43,205 nucleotides of DNA from Bacteroidales bacterium UBA6428. Lineage in GTDB: Bacteria > Bacteroidota > Bacteroidia > Bacteroidales > UBA932. The stretch's first letter is position 1. Each line of letters begins with the position of its first letter. Below, in pieces: positions 14,596 through 23,370 of the stretch. The stretch spans positions 1 through 43,205 of the forward strand of contig DJOW01000010.1 of the NCBI GenBank assembly GCA_002437305.1, in the 5' to 3' direction. The position numbers and the translations under genes are program-made. The notes beneath the pieces are model-generated. The model ran no database searches. It saw nothing but the letters and a program-made list of their open reading frames with translations, and had not been told where the DNA came from.

Positions 14596-15765
14596 ATGAA
14601 CAACTACACGACCAGTAATATGACCAGAATTTATTTTACATTTTTATGCGCCCTTGCGGTTTCCGCGCTTTCCGCGCTTTCCGCCAAGGCGCAGGACTAC
14701 CGGTCCAGCATCAGAAAATGGAGTGATGGCCCTCTGACATCACAGGATTTCAGGATAAGAGAAGTTCTCGGCCCTGACGAAAAAGACGCTTCGTGGCTAT
14801 ATTACGGAATCAAAGGCCATCCTGAGAAAAAGAGGTACGGCAACCTTGTCTATCGCAAGATGAGCACCGAAGCCTACATGGACAAGGTCAACTCGTGGGT
14901 CAAATCAGGCTATGATTCCGACCAGACCGTCGCTTTCCAGCAGGTATGCTTCGACATGGTGGAACTCACCCGAAGAAAGTTCCAAAGCGAACTGGACACC
15001 TCCTCAAACGGCAACTACAACGCCCTCCTTGACTACTATATGAACCTGTGTGACAACTCCCTGAAGGAATTCAAGGCTGTTTCGCAGAACGGCAGGGACA
15101 CGTCCGTCGTCAACAGGTACAGATCAAATGTTGAGAAGGCCCTGGATGAATACGCCCCTAAGGACACAGTGCCGGAAATACGCCTGAGGAGGGTCGGACT
15201 CGGCTATTACATCGGCTATGGAGGGGAGTTCTACACCGGTGAGATCACCGACTATCTTAAATCCCTTAATGGAATGTCATTGGGATGCGAGGTGTCTGTC
15301 TCCAAGGCAAGATTCGGCATTGACATGGCGATGGGCGGTTATGGAAGACTGAAAAGAGACGTGCCTTATCCGGAAGGAAAACACGACTGGAAATCCGGTG
15401 AAAGGACAAGCGGATGGAACATCAACCTGACTGCCGGCTACGCCCTGGTTGACAAAGACCACTTCAACCTTATCCCATTCGTGGGAATAGGAGCGGGAAT
15501 GATCTGCAGAGGCTACGACTACCTTGGCGAGGATGTCAGAAGCGAGAATCTGTCAGGGCTGCGGCTCTGCGGAGGCGTGCAGTGGGACTGGAAGATCCGC
15601 AGGTACTACAGCAACAACACCAACTCATTCTTCGGGAGGGACTACGAAGAGACAGGTGTCCGCTTCAGGCTCTATGCCGCAAGAACCGGCTATGAGTCTC
15701 CTTGCAGCGCATGGAGTGTCAACCTTGGAGTCGCATTCAACATTTACGGAAGATTCGCAAAATAA
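14596..15765 (+). CDS. Predicted exported outer-membrane beta-barrel protein, unknown function
   Basis: This 389-residue protein has a signal peptide (YFTFLCALAVSALSALSAKAQ, cleavage probably after AKAQ). I do not recognise the family. The N-terminal half (about 35-200) is mostly helical and charged. From about residue 205 to the end the sequence alternates Gly, aromatic and polar residues (GLGYYIGYGGEF, WNINLTAGYALV, NLIPFVGIGAGM, VNLGVAFNIYGRF), the pattern of a small beta-barrel ending in a terminal aromatic strand, so it probably sits in the outer membrane. A second ATG at 14620 (MTRIYF) gives a shorter signal peptide and is equally likely as the start. cysS begins only 16 bases downstream, so the two may be co-transcribed without being functionally linked. 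Confidence 0.75.
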   Translation: MNNYTTSNMTRIYFTFLCALAVSALSALSAKAQDYRSSIRKWSDGPLTSQDFRIREVLGPDEKDASWLYYGIKGHPEKKRYGNLVYRKMSTEAYMDKVNSWVKSGYDSDQTVAFQQVCFDMVELTRRKFQSELDTSSNGNYNALLDYYMNLCDNSLKEFKAVSQNGRDTSVVNRYRSNVEKALDEYAPKDTVPEIRLRRVGLGYYIGYGGEFYTGEITDYLKSLNGMSLGCEVSVSKARFGIDMAMGGYGRLKRDVPYPEGKHDWKSGERTSGWNINLTAGYALVDKDHFNLIPFVGIGAGMICRGYDYLGEDVRSENLSGLRLCGGVQWDWKIRRYYSNNTNSFFGRDYEETGVRFRLYAARTGYESPCSAWSVNLGVAFNIYGRFAK

Positions 15766-15781
15766 ATTATATTCATTGAAT

Positions 15782-17350
15782 ATGAGACCTTTATTTCTGA
15801 CAAATACTCTAACACGAAGCAAGGAGCTTTTCAAGCCGATCCAGCCGGGGCACGTGGGGATGTACGTCTGCGGGCCGACCGTCTACGGAGAGGCTCACCT
15901 TGGACACGCGCGTCCGGGAGTGACTTACGACGTGCTTTTCAAACTGCTCAGGCATCTGGGCTACAAGGTGCGCTATGTGCGCAACATCACCGATGTGGGG
16001 CACCTTGAGCACGATGCGGACGAGGGGGAGGACAAGATTGCCAAGAAAGCCAGGCTTGAGCAGCTTGAGCCTATGGAGGTCGTGCAGACCTACACGTTCC
16101 GTTACCACGAGGCGATGCGTCAGCTGAACGTGGCGCCGCCTTCAATCGAACCGAGGGCGTCGGGACACATCATCGAGCAGATCGAGACCATAAAGAAGAT
16201 TCTGGACGCTGGCTACGCCTACATCTCCAACGGCTCCGTTTATTTCGACGTGGAGAAATACAACAAGGACTACCACTATGGTGTCCTCTCGGGACGCACC
16301 CTTGACGACACACGCGAGGGCACCAGAGAGCTGGACGGGCAGAGCGACAAGAAGGCCCCGTACGACTTCGCGCTTTGGAAAAAGGCAGAGCCTGAACACA
16401 TCATGCACTGGCCGAGCCCTTGGAGCGAGGGATTCCCCGGATGGCATCTGGAATGCTCCGTGATGGGCGAGAAATACCTCGGCAACGAGTTCGACATCCA
16501 CGGCGGCGGAATGGATCTGATGTTCCCCCACCACGAGTGCGAGATCGCCCAGAACGTGGCCAGCCGCCACACACAGGGCGTTCACTACTGGGTGCACAAC
16601 AACATGATCACGATCAACGGCCAGAAGATGGGCAAGTCTCTGGGCAATTTCATCACCCTGCCTCAGCTTTTCAGCGGACAGCACGAGAAGCTCACCCAGG
16701 CATATTCCCCGATGACGGTTAGATTCTTCATCCTTCAGGCCCACTACCGCAGCACGCTGGACTTCAGCAACGAGGCACTTCAGGCGGCAGAGAAGGGACT
16801 GAAGAGAGTGATGCAGGCCGCGAAGGATCTGCGCGCGTTGGCTTCGGCCGCCGGAATCACCGACACCGAGAAAGGAACGGAAGGCGATCCGGTGGATGCG
16901 ATGCAGTACGGAGAGTTCATCACCGCCACCGCGCCTGACACCTGCCCTGCCACTTCCGAGGAGGTCAAAGGAATATTCAATGCTGTCTATGATGCGCTTT
17001 GCGATGACCTCAACACACCTATAGCGCTGTCACACATCTTCGATGCGGTGCGGCTGATCAACTCGGCCAAGGCCGGAGAACTGAAACTCAGCAAAGGTGA
17101 TCTGGAGACTCTGCTTCAGATTTTCGATGACATCGTGTTCGGCGTCCTCGGCCTGAAAGATGAAACGGCGGCGGAATCAGGCAAGGGACAGGAGATCGTG
17201 TCCGGCTTGATGGACATGGTTCTGGAGCAACGCGCCAAAGCGAAAGCCGCGAAGGACTGGGCGGCCAGCGATGCTATCAGAGACCACCTCAAAGCCCTCG
17301 GCATCACAGTCAAGGACACCAAGGACGGAGCCGAATGGACAATCCAATGA
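15782..17350 (+). CDS. cysS: Cysteinyl-tRNA synthetase
   Basis: This 522-residue class I synthetase charges tRNA-Cys. The start at 15782 gives MRPLFLTNTLTRSKELF, the family N-terminus; the open frame back to 15524 overlaps the previous gene out of frame and is not coding. The zinc Cys30 lies in MYVCGPTVY, HLGH (39-42) is the HIGH motif, WHLECS and HGGGMDL follow, and KMGKS near residue 282 is the KMSKS motif. A short insertion-like stretch around residue 365-385 (TEKGTEGDPVDAMQYG) precedes the anticodon-binding C-terminal helices. Confidence 0.96.
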   Translation: MRPLFLTNTLTRSKELFKPIQPGHVGMYVCGPTVYGEAHLGHARPGVTYDVLFKLLRHLGYKVRYVRNITDVGHLEHDADEGEDKIAKKARLEQLEPMEVVQTYTFRYHEAMRQLNVAPPSIEPRASGHIIEQIETIKKILDAGYAYISNGSVYFDVEKYNKDYHYGVLSGRTLDDTREGTRELDGQSDKKAPYDFALWKKAEPEHIMHWPSPWSEGFPGWHLECSVMGEKYLGNEFDIHGGGMDLMFPHHECEIAQNVASRHTQGVHYWVHNNMITINGQKMGKSLGNFITLPQLFSGQHEKLTQAYSPMTVRFFILQAHYRSTLDFSNEALQAAEKGLKRVMQAAKDLRALASAAGITDTEKGTEGDPVDAMQYGEFITATAPDTCPATSEEVKGIFNAVYDALCDDLNTPIALSHIFDAVRLINSAKAGELKLSKGDLETLLQIFDDIVFGVLGLKDETAAESGKGQEIVSGLMDMVLEQRAKAKAAKDWAASDAIRDHLKALGITVKDTKDGAEWTIQ

Positions 17351-17456
17351 TTTTTCCTGTTTGATAACTTTCACTCTATTAAAAAGATAGCACATCACCT
17401 TTAGCAAAAATCCGCCATAGGGAAACCAACTTCAAGCTGATTCTGAAATATTTACC
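17351..17456. other. First part of the cysS-lptB intergenic region
   Basis: Convergent genes leave 283 bases here. This part is A+T-rich and shows no gene; it leads into the hairpin element at 17451-17496. The remainder (17497-17633) also shows no gene or clear structure. Confidence 0.4.
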
Positions 17457-17496
17457 CGCCACTCGCTGATAATGAGCAAGTGGCGGGTAAAGCATT
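17451..17496 (+). repeat. 40-nt repeat element, copy 1, with 13-bp hairpin
   Basis: TTTACCCGCCACT (17451-17463) is perfectly complementary to AGTGGCGGGTAAA (17479-17491) around a 15-nt loop. Bases 17457-17496 form a 40-nt unit running from CGCCAC to TAAAGCATT, which recurs with exactly the same length at 41436-41475 and 41559-41598. The hairpin may also act as a terminator between the convergent cysS and lptB. Confidence 0.6.
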
Positions 17497-17633
17497 ATAA
17501 TCCAAACAGTTATCAAACAGCCTTAGGAATACAGCAACCGAAGGCAATTAGTCATATTTCTAATTTTCAAACACTTAGGCTACACCGATTTCTGTCATAG
17601 AAGGTAACAACCGATAAATCAATGCTGAGACGC

Positions 17634-18452
17634 TTACGATTCGACTGGTGCCGCCGCGGAGGATACCTTGGCGGCGCGGGCGGCCTCAAGGGCGGCGTGC
17701 TCGGCTTTGGCCCGCTCCACGGAGACGGACTTCTTCAGGACGAAACCTGAGCCGAGGTATTTGGTGCGGACATCCTCGTCGGCGGCGAGGGACTCCGGAG
17801 TGCCCTGCTGGAGGATCGTGCCTTCGTATAGAAGGTACGCGCGGTCGGTAATGGCAAGAGTCTCGCCCACATTATGGTCAGTGATTATGACACCGATGTC
17901 CTTGTACTTGAGCTTCGCGATGATGAACTGGATGTCCTCCACGGCGATCGGATCCACTCCGGCGAAAGGTTCATCCAACAGTATGAACTTCGGGTCGATG
18001 GCCAACGCACGGGCGATCTCGCAGCGACGCCGTTCACCTCCTGAGAGCTGGATGCCAAGACTTTTGCGGACTTTGGAAAGGTTGAACTCGTTGATCAGGT
18101 CCTCCAGCCTTTCCTGTCTCTCGACCTTGGGCATATCAGACATCTCCATCACCGACATGATGTTGTCCTCGACCGACATCTTGCGGAACACGGAAGCCTC
18201 CTGCGGCAGGTAGCCGATCCCCTTCTGAGCTCTCTTGTACATAGGAAGTTCCGTAATATCCTCATCATCAAGGAAAACACGACCTCCGTTCGGCACGATC
18301 TGACCGGTGATCATGTAGAAGCTGGTTGTCTTCCCGGCTCCGTTAGGACCAAGGAACCCAACAATCTCACCCTGTTTTATCTCCATCGAAACGCCTTTGA
18401 CGACGGTTCTGATGCCATATTTCTTAACAAGATTCTCGCAGCGAAGTTTCAT
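17634..18452 (-). CDS. lptB: LPS export ABC transporter ATP-binding protein LptB
   Basis: This ATPase subunit of the LptB2FG complex extracts lipopolysaccharide from the inner membrane. The protein has 272 residues: Walker A GPNGAGKTTSFYM, signature LSGGERRRCEIARAL, Walker B FILLDEPFAGVDPIAV, and the switch His in IITDHNVGETL. A low-complexity Ala-rich tail of about 25 residues (AEHAALEAARAAKVSS) extends beyond the usual end of about 245 residues. It lies 25 bases after dnaX on the same strand and is probably in the same transcript; no lpt partner gene is nearby. Confidence 0.95.
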   Translation of the reverse strand: MKLRCENLVKKYGIRTVVKGVSMEIKQGEIVGFLGPNGAGKTTSFYMITGQIVPNGGRVFLDDEDITELPMYKRAQKGIGYLPQEASVFRKMSVEDNIMSVMEMSDMPKVERQERLEDLINEFNLSKVRKSLGIQLSGGERRRCEIARALAIDPKFILLDEPFAGVDPIAVEDIQFIIAKLKYKDIGVIITDHNVGETLAITDRAYLLYEGTILQQGTPESLAADEDVRTKYLGSGFVLKKSVSVERAKAEHAALEAARAAKVSSAAAPVES

Positions 18453-18477
18453 CTTTAAAATTGATTATCGTTCATTC

Positions 18478-20316
18478 TTATTTTGTCTCAAGACCAAAAT
18501 CCTTGACCAAGTTCTGGACCTCACCGTTAATTCCCATCAAGGCCGTAGCCTTTTCCTGATCAGTGTAGGGCTGTTTCTCTTTATCCTCCACAGGCAGAAC
18601 CCCCACTTCGAGACGGATTCTGGAAGAGCCTACCTTTTTCCGGAGATTCTCCTCCAATGCTTTCAGTCTGTTCTCGCGGATCCATTTTTCTTGGGAGGCA
18701 TTGCTGACTTTGAATGTCAACGCCTTATAGCCATCCTCAATCTCAACGCTGATCTGGGCGTTGCGGAGAGTGTTCGCAAGACGCGGGCTCGAGGCGTACT
18801 CCGCCGGGATTGTCTTCCAAGCCTCCAGCACGGAACTGTCCTCAGGAATCACATCCGCGATCGGAGCGACCTCCTTTACGACTTTCTTATTCTCTTCCTC
18901 CTCTATTATCGAGTTGAGCGATAAGGAAGCCCCGGTCTTCACCGGTTTCCTTCTCGCCCTCGGAGCAGGATTTTCCTCCGCAATGGCCTGCGAAACGGCA
19001 TTCTCTAAAGCCACATCCTTTCCGACCGCTTCCGATTTCCGTACGGTGTCCACCGACTGCGGTTCAGTCAAACCGTGGCCGCCGGTGGCCTCGTGAACGG
19101 GTGACACCTGCGAGGCTGATGACGGGATGGAGCGCGAAGCGCGTAAGTCTGGCGAACCGCTGCCGGTGGATGCCGTCCCCGCAGAAACCATCGCCGTCTC
19201 AACCACACGTGAAGCGTCCGGAGCCTTCATCAAGAAACTAAGCTTCATCAAGGCGAACTCGATGTGCAGCCGTGGGTTGACAGCCAGCTTGTACCCCGCC
19301 TCACAAGCCGTAGTGACATTCAAGGCATCGTACAAGAATTTCAGCGAACAACGGGAAGCCTGCTCAACGTACCTTTTCTTCAACGAATCAGGCAGTTCCA
19401 GCAGAGCGTCAAGCCCTCCGTTCTTCGTCACCATCAAATCCCTGAAATGGGAACTGAGCGCAGCGCAGAAATGGAGCGCGTTGAACCCTTTAGACAGAAT
19501 CTCGTCAAATTTCAGCAAAGCTGTTCCATAGTCCCCTGCCAGAAAAGCGTCAACCAGACAGAAACTATAGTCATAGTCAAGCACATTGAGGTTCTTCAAA
19601 ACCTCCTCATACTTCACATCAGTCCCACAAAAAGCCACGGTCTGGTCAAAAATAGTCAATGCATCTCGCATCGCACCGTCAGCCTTCTGCGCTATCACGT
19701 GCAGAGACTCATCATCGATATTCACTCCCTCCTTCCCCGCTATCATCCTCAGGTTGCTGACGATGTCCGGGACTGAGATTCTGTTGAAATCGTAAGTCTG
19801 GCAACGCGAAAGAATCGTCGGCAGGATCTTGTGCTTCTCGGTTGTGGCAAGAATGAATATGGCGTGTGCCGGCGGCTCCTCAAGCGTCTTGAGGAACGCG
19901 TTGAACGCGGCTGTGGAAAGCATGTGCACCTCATCGATGATGTACACGCTGTACTTCCCCACCTGCGGCGGAATCTGCACCTGATCCATCAGATTCTTGA
20001 TGTCATCCACACCATTATTGGACGCGGCGTCCAATTCATGAATGCAATAAGAACGTCCTTCCTGGAAAGAGCGGCACGATTCGCACTCACCGCAAGGCTC
20101 CATGTCCGGAGAAGGGTTGGAGCAGTTGATAGCCTTCGCGAATATCCTGGCCGTAGTCGTCTTGCCCACTCCACGCGGTCCGCAGAACAGGTAGGCATGC
20201 GCCAGCTTTCCCCTGATGATGGAGTTCTTCAAGGTCTGGGCGATGTTGTCCTGGCCTATGAGTGTCTCAAAAGAGTCAGGACGATATTTTCTTGCTGATA
20301 CAATGTACTCTGACAT
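18478..20316 (-). CDS. dnaX: DNA polymerase III subunit gamma/tau
   Basis: This clamp-loader ATPase and replisome organiser starts at 20316 (MSEYIVSARKYRPDSFETLIGQ) and has 612 residues; the longer frame to 20364 adds 16 unsupported residues. Walker A is GPRGVGKTT (46-54), four zinc Cys are at 65, 75, 78 and 81, the Walker B region is IIDEVHML, and sensor-1/SRC is ILSRCQTYDF. After about residue 370 comes a low-complexity linker rich in Ser, Ala, Pro and Glu, then a C-terminal tau-like domain with YKALTFKVSNASQEKWIREN. I did not see a slippery run marking a programmed frameshift to a short gamma form. Confidence 0.95.
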   Translation of the reverse strand: MSEYIVSARKYRPDSFETLIGQDNIAQTLKNSIIRGKLAHAYLFCGPRGVGKTTTARIFAKAINCSNPSPDMEPCGECESCRSFQEGRSYCIHELDAASNNGVDDIKNLMDQVQIPPQVGKYSVYIIDEVHMLSTAAFNAFLKTLEEPPAHAIFILATTEKHKILPTILSRCQTYDFNRISVPDIVSNLRMIAGKEGVNIDDESLHVIAQKADGAMRDALTIFDQTVAFCGTDVKYEEVLKNLNVLDYDYSFCLVDAFLAGDYGTALLKFDEILSKGFNALHFCAALSSHFRDLMVTKNGGLDALLELPDSLKKRYVEQASRCSLKFLYDALNVTTACEAGYKLAVNPRLHIEFALMKLSFLMKAPDASRVVETAMVSAGTASTGSGSPDLRASRSIPSSASQVSPVHEATGGHGLTEPQSVDTVRKSEAVGKDVALENAVSQAIAEENPAPRARRKPVKTGASLSLNSIIEEEENKKVVKEVAPIADVIPEDSSVLEAWKTIPAEYASSPRLANTLRNAQISVEIEDGYKALTFKVSNASQEKWIRENRLKALEENLRKKVGSSRIRLEVGVLPVEDKEKQPYTDQEKATALMGINGEVQNLVKDFGLETK

Positions 20317-20361
20317 AAGGCACAAACTATGGAGAGTGGTTTCCGGGCCAAGTTTGTAAGG

Positions 20362-20369
20362 CAAATTTA
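20362..20369 (-). promoter_or_regulatory. Probable promoter -7 box of dnaX-lptB (TAAATTTG)
   Basis: The minus strand reads TAAATTTG, matching TAnnTTTG, about 45 bases before the dnaX start codon. No good TTTG is seen 20 bases upstream. Confidence 0.45.
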
Positions 20370-20381
20370 CGCATTATTTTG

Positions 20382-20389
20382 TACATTTG
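20382..20389 (+). promoter_or_regulatory. Probable promoter -7 box of the 20467 gene (TACATTTG)
   Basis: TACATTTG matches TAnnTTTG. It lies 12 bases from the opposite-strand dnaX box, so the two divergent promoters overlap and may compete. A TTTG at 20353-20356 is 25 bases away, longer than the usual 19-21. Confidence 0.4.
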
Positions 20390-20466
20390 TGTCTCATGGC
20401 ATAAAGTATGGAGTTTTTTGCCGGTGCCAAGGCACGTTCCGGTAGACGCACGGACAAGAAAACAAA

Positions 20467-21345
20467 ATGGAAAACAAACATATACAAGACATGAAAAGAT
20501 TCTTTGAAATACTAGTCTGCACCATTGCCGGGCTATTGCTGACAAATGACATCTTCGGCCAAGCGCAGATCACCACAAGAAGAGAGAAGCTTAAAGACTT
20601 CACTTCCAAGACGACAAAGGTGGTTCTCACGGGCGATGAGTTTCTTGACGAGGCCATGAAGGAAAGCGTGGCGGTGACATGGACCGCCTCTCCCTACGAG
20701 TTCTGCTCCAACGATGAGTTTGAAAAAATCAAGACCAGTCCTGATTTTTATTTCCTTATGGTTGTCAAAGGCCAGTTCCGCAGGGAATCCGAGCCAGGCA
20801 TCGACATGCTCACACTTGTAAAAGGCGGGGAAGGGGCCGAGAAATCCATCAACGAGATGTACGAGGTTGTCTCATTTCCTCTAAGACCTTCGGAAGATCC
20901 AACCGGCCGTGAATTCGTGTTGCTTCCTGCCTTTCTCAAGATCATTCAGGATCACACCATCGGGCTCACGGACACAGAGATGAAAGCCTACGCGAATCTT
21001 AGTGCCAAAGACACCAAACAGCTTAAGATCAAAAGAATATTCTTCTGGTCAGAGGACCTTGCCCCACAAGTAGACGAACAGACAAAGCGCTCCTTGGATG
21101 AAGACATCATCATAAGTGATGACGAGGACGAGGTTGACGAGATTTTCAATGAAGGCACGTTCAACGCTGTGATCAGCTACATCGTGGCTCCGTCCGAGCC
21201 CGTAAACGGCTCTGTCTGCTACAAGATGCTCATTGGCGCCGACAACCACGAACTGTATTATTTCAAGAGGCACAAGATAACGGCAAGGAACGGCAAAGGA
21301 TTCCTCGCCAGCGATCTCAAGGCCATTAAAGCAATTAGAAAGTAA
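20467..21345 (+). CDS. Exported protein of unknown function
   Basis: A 292-residue protein I do not recognise. It has a signal peptide (MKRFFEILVCTIAGLLLTNDIFGQAQ from the second ATG at 20491; the first ATG at 20467 adds eight residues). The mature part mixes alpha and beta segments, and an acidic stretch (DEDIIISDDEDEVDEIF) lies near residue 215-235. There is no lipobox and there are no later membrane segments, so it is probably periplasmic. Its TAA stop overlaps the ATG of the M16 peptidase by one base (TAATG), pointing to translational coupling and possibly a joint task at the cell envelope. Confidence 0.75.
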   Translation: MENKHIQDMKRFFEILVCTIAGLLLTNDIFGQAQITTRREKLKDFTSKTTKVVLTGDEFLDEAMKESVAVTWTASPYEFCSNDEFEKIKTSPDFYFLMVVKGQFRRESEPGIDMLTLVKGGEGAEKSINEMYEVVSFPLRPSEDPTGREFVLLPAFLKIIQDHTIGLTDTEMKAYANLSAKDTKQLKIKRIFFWSEDLAPQVDEQTKRSLDEDIIISDDEDEVDEIFNEGTFNAVISYIVAPSEPVNGSVCYKMLIGADNHELYYFKRHKITARNGKGFLASDLKAIKAIRK

Positions 21346-22577
21346 TGATTATCGGAACAGCGGGCTGCGGGTTGAGATATGCGGTCAAGCAAAGTGGCAA
21401 TGCGGTTGGATATTGTTCATTGACAATTAGATGCGGAACAAGGGACGAAGGAGGCTTCCACAGTGGGATTGCCCATTTCACAGAGCATGCCCTGTTCAAG
21501 GGGACCGAGCGAAAAAGCGCAAAGGTAATAAGCAGTTATCTTGACAAGCTTGGCGGCGAGCTGAACGCCTTCACTACCAAAGAGGAGATTGTGATCCACT
21601 CCACGGTTCTGAAGGAAGATATCGGCAAGGCGGCAGCGCTGCTTCTCGAACTGGCGACCTGCCCGACATTTCCGGAAGATGAGGTAGCCATCGAAAAAGG
21701 CGTGGTGATTGACGAGATCAACTCCTACAAGGATTCTCCTGCTGACGATGTCTACGACAAATTCGAGGAAGCTCTGTTCGCCGGGCATCCTCTCGGACGT
21801 CCGATTCTCGGCACGGCGGCCAGCGTCAAGAAGATCACAGGCAAAGAGCTGAGACAATTCTCAAAAGAGCATTTTGTGCCAATGAATATGGCGCTGGCGA
21901 TTGTGGCCGACATTGACGAAAAAAGGATGGAGGAACATGTGCTCAGGATGGTGGGGAAAGTGTTTGCCAATAATAATCCGGAGACAGGCCATGAGCGCGT
22001 TTTCACCACGGTCCCGCTTAAGCCGGCCTTCAACAGGCAGGTCGAGAAAAGAAACCATGAGGTCAACGCCGTCATCGGAAATTTCGCGCCATCGCTGGAG
22101 AACACCAAGGAACGCTTCGCTGCCATTCTTATGAGCAATATCTTAGGTGGTCCAGCATCCAATTCTTTGCTGAACAGCCTTCTGCGCGAGAAGAACGGAT
22201 GGGTTTACGGTGTCGAGTCATCATATTCGCAATACGCCGAGTCCGGCATCATGGCAGTCAGTCTCGGTTGCGAAAGAGGCAACTTGGAGAAATGTCTGGA
22301 CGCGATCTGGAAAGTGATCAGGAAGATGCAGAATGAGGAATATTCCCCCGTCAGGCTCAAGGCCGCCAAAAAGCAGATCCTCGGCCAGCTCGCCATCAGT
22401 TCCGACAACGGCGAGGCCCAGTGCCTCTCAATGGGCAAAAGCCTGATGTCGTTAGGTACCATATTCACAGACAGGCAGAACCGCGAAGCAATCGAGGCCG
22501 TCACCTCCGAGGAGATAAGAAATGCGGCGGCAAAGATCTTCGACCCAGAAAGTACCTGCTCTTTGATTTTTCTGTAG
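21345..22577 (+). CDS. M16 family zinc metallopeptidase (pitrilysin/processing-peptidase type)
   Basis: This 410-residue protein has the inverted zinc motif HFTEH (44-48) within GIAHFTEHALFKGT and the downstream Glu region VIDEINSYKDSPADDVYD. The length fits the short form with one active and one inactive M16 half, as in bacterial homologues of mitochondrial processing peptidase; the C-terminal half contains LLREKNGWVYGVESSYS, the usual substrate-cleft segment. No signal peptide is seen, so it is probably cytoplasmic unless exported by another route. It overlaps the stop of the exported protein by one base, and the O-methyltransferase follows after 31 bases. Confidence 0.9.
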   Translation: MIIGTAGCGLRYAVKQSGNAVGYCSLTIRCGTRDEGGFHSGIAHFTEHALFKGTERKSAKVISSYLDKLGGELNAFTTKEEIVIHSTVLKEDIGKAAALLLELATCPTFPEDEVAIEKGVVIDEINSYKDSPADDVYDKFEEALFAGHPLGRPILGTAASVKKITGKELRQFSKEHFVPMNMALAIVADIDEKRMEEHVLRMVGKVFANNNPETGHERVFTTVPLKPAFNRQVEKRNHEVNAVIGNFAPSLENTKERFAAILMSNILGGPASNSLLNSLLREKNGWVYGVESSYSQYAESGIMAVSLGCERGNLEKCLDAIWKVIRKMQNEEYSPVRLKAAKKQILGQLAISSDNGEAQCLSMGKSLMSLGTIFTDRQNREAIEAVTSEEIRNAAAKIFDPESTCSLIFL

Positions 22578-22608
22578 GGAAAGGTGCGCCAACAAATTTT
22601 ATGAATAT

Positions 22609-23241
22609 ATGGAATCTCCTGCAGACAAGTACCTCAGGGAACATTCTTCGCGGCAGAGCGAGGCTTTGGACTGGATCGAGAAGCAGACCAACATCCACAC
22701 TAACTATCCCCGGATGCTTTCGGGGGCGGTGCAGGGGCGGTTGCTGACCATGCTTGTGGAAATTTCGGGGGCAAAGCGCATTCTGGAAATAGGTGCATTC
22801 ACTGGCTATTCAGCCACCTGTATGGCATACGGTCTTCCGGAAGACGGCCACATCGACACCCTTGAGATCAATGACGAGCTTGAGGATCTGATGCGGGAGG
22901 GCTGGTCAAGGGCCGGAGTGGCAGACAAGATCACCCTCCACATCGGGGACGCGTGCGAGACCCTTTCCTCATTGAAAGGCCCTTACGATCTGGTCTACAT
23001 GGATGCCAACAAGCGGGAATATGTCTCCTACTACAATCTGGTCTTCGACCTTGTGAGGCCCGGTGGCCTCATCCTCGCCGATGATGTCCTTTGGGACGGA
23101 AAACTCTGGCAGGATCCCGTCCCGAAAGACAGACAGACCCAAGGCATCATCGCCTTCAACGACCTCGTCGTCTCCGACCCACGTGTCGAATCCGTCCTTC
23201 TGCCCATCCGTGACGGCTTGAATGTCATCCGGAAATTATAA
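22609..23241 (+). CDS. O-methyltransferase (class I, SAM-dependent, CCoAOMT-like)
   Basis: This 210-residue protein has the SAM-binding motif LEIGAFTGYSATCMA, an acidic residue for the ribose in IDTLEINDE, and VYMDANKREYVSYYN followed by GGLILADDVLWDGK, which together mark the caffeoyl-CoA/catechol O-methyltransferase-like family 3. The substrate cannot be told from the sequence. It is the last gene of the three-gene unit starting at 20467. A 10-bp hairpin directly follows the stop codon. Confidence 0.9.
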   Translation: MESPADKYLREHSSRQSEALDWIEKQTNIHTNYPRMLSGAVQGRLLTMLVEISGAKRILEIGAFTGYSATCMAYGLPEDGHIDTLEINDELEDLMREGWSRAGVADKITLHIGDACETLSSLKGPYDLVYMDANKREYVSYYNLVFDLVRPGGLILADDVLWDGKLWQDPVPKDRQTQGIIAFNDLVVSDPRVESVLLPIRDGLNVIRKL

Positions 23242-23274
23242 TGAGGCTTGGGAACCAGGGTTCTCCAAGCCTCA
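23242..23274. terminator. Hairpin between convergent genes (probable terminator)
   Basis: TGAGGCTTGG (23242-23251) and CCAAGCCTCA (23265-23274) pair perfectly, and GAACC/GGTTC extends the stem inward. It begins at the base after the O-methyltransferase stop. No strong T-run follows on either strand. Confidence 0.5.
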
Positions 23275-23370
23275 AAACAGATAAAACTTATCACTGGGCA
23301 CGAAACACAGGTCGCCGGAGTCCTCTCCGGCCGTGTGGACCCGAATAAAATCCTAAGATATTCCTGAAAA

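Noticed and set aside
15524..15781. N-terminal extension of cysS
   Set aside because: It overlaps the preceding gene in another frame; the family start is at 15782.
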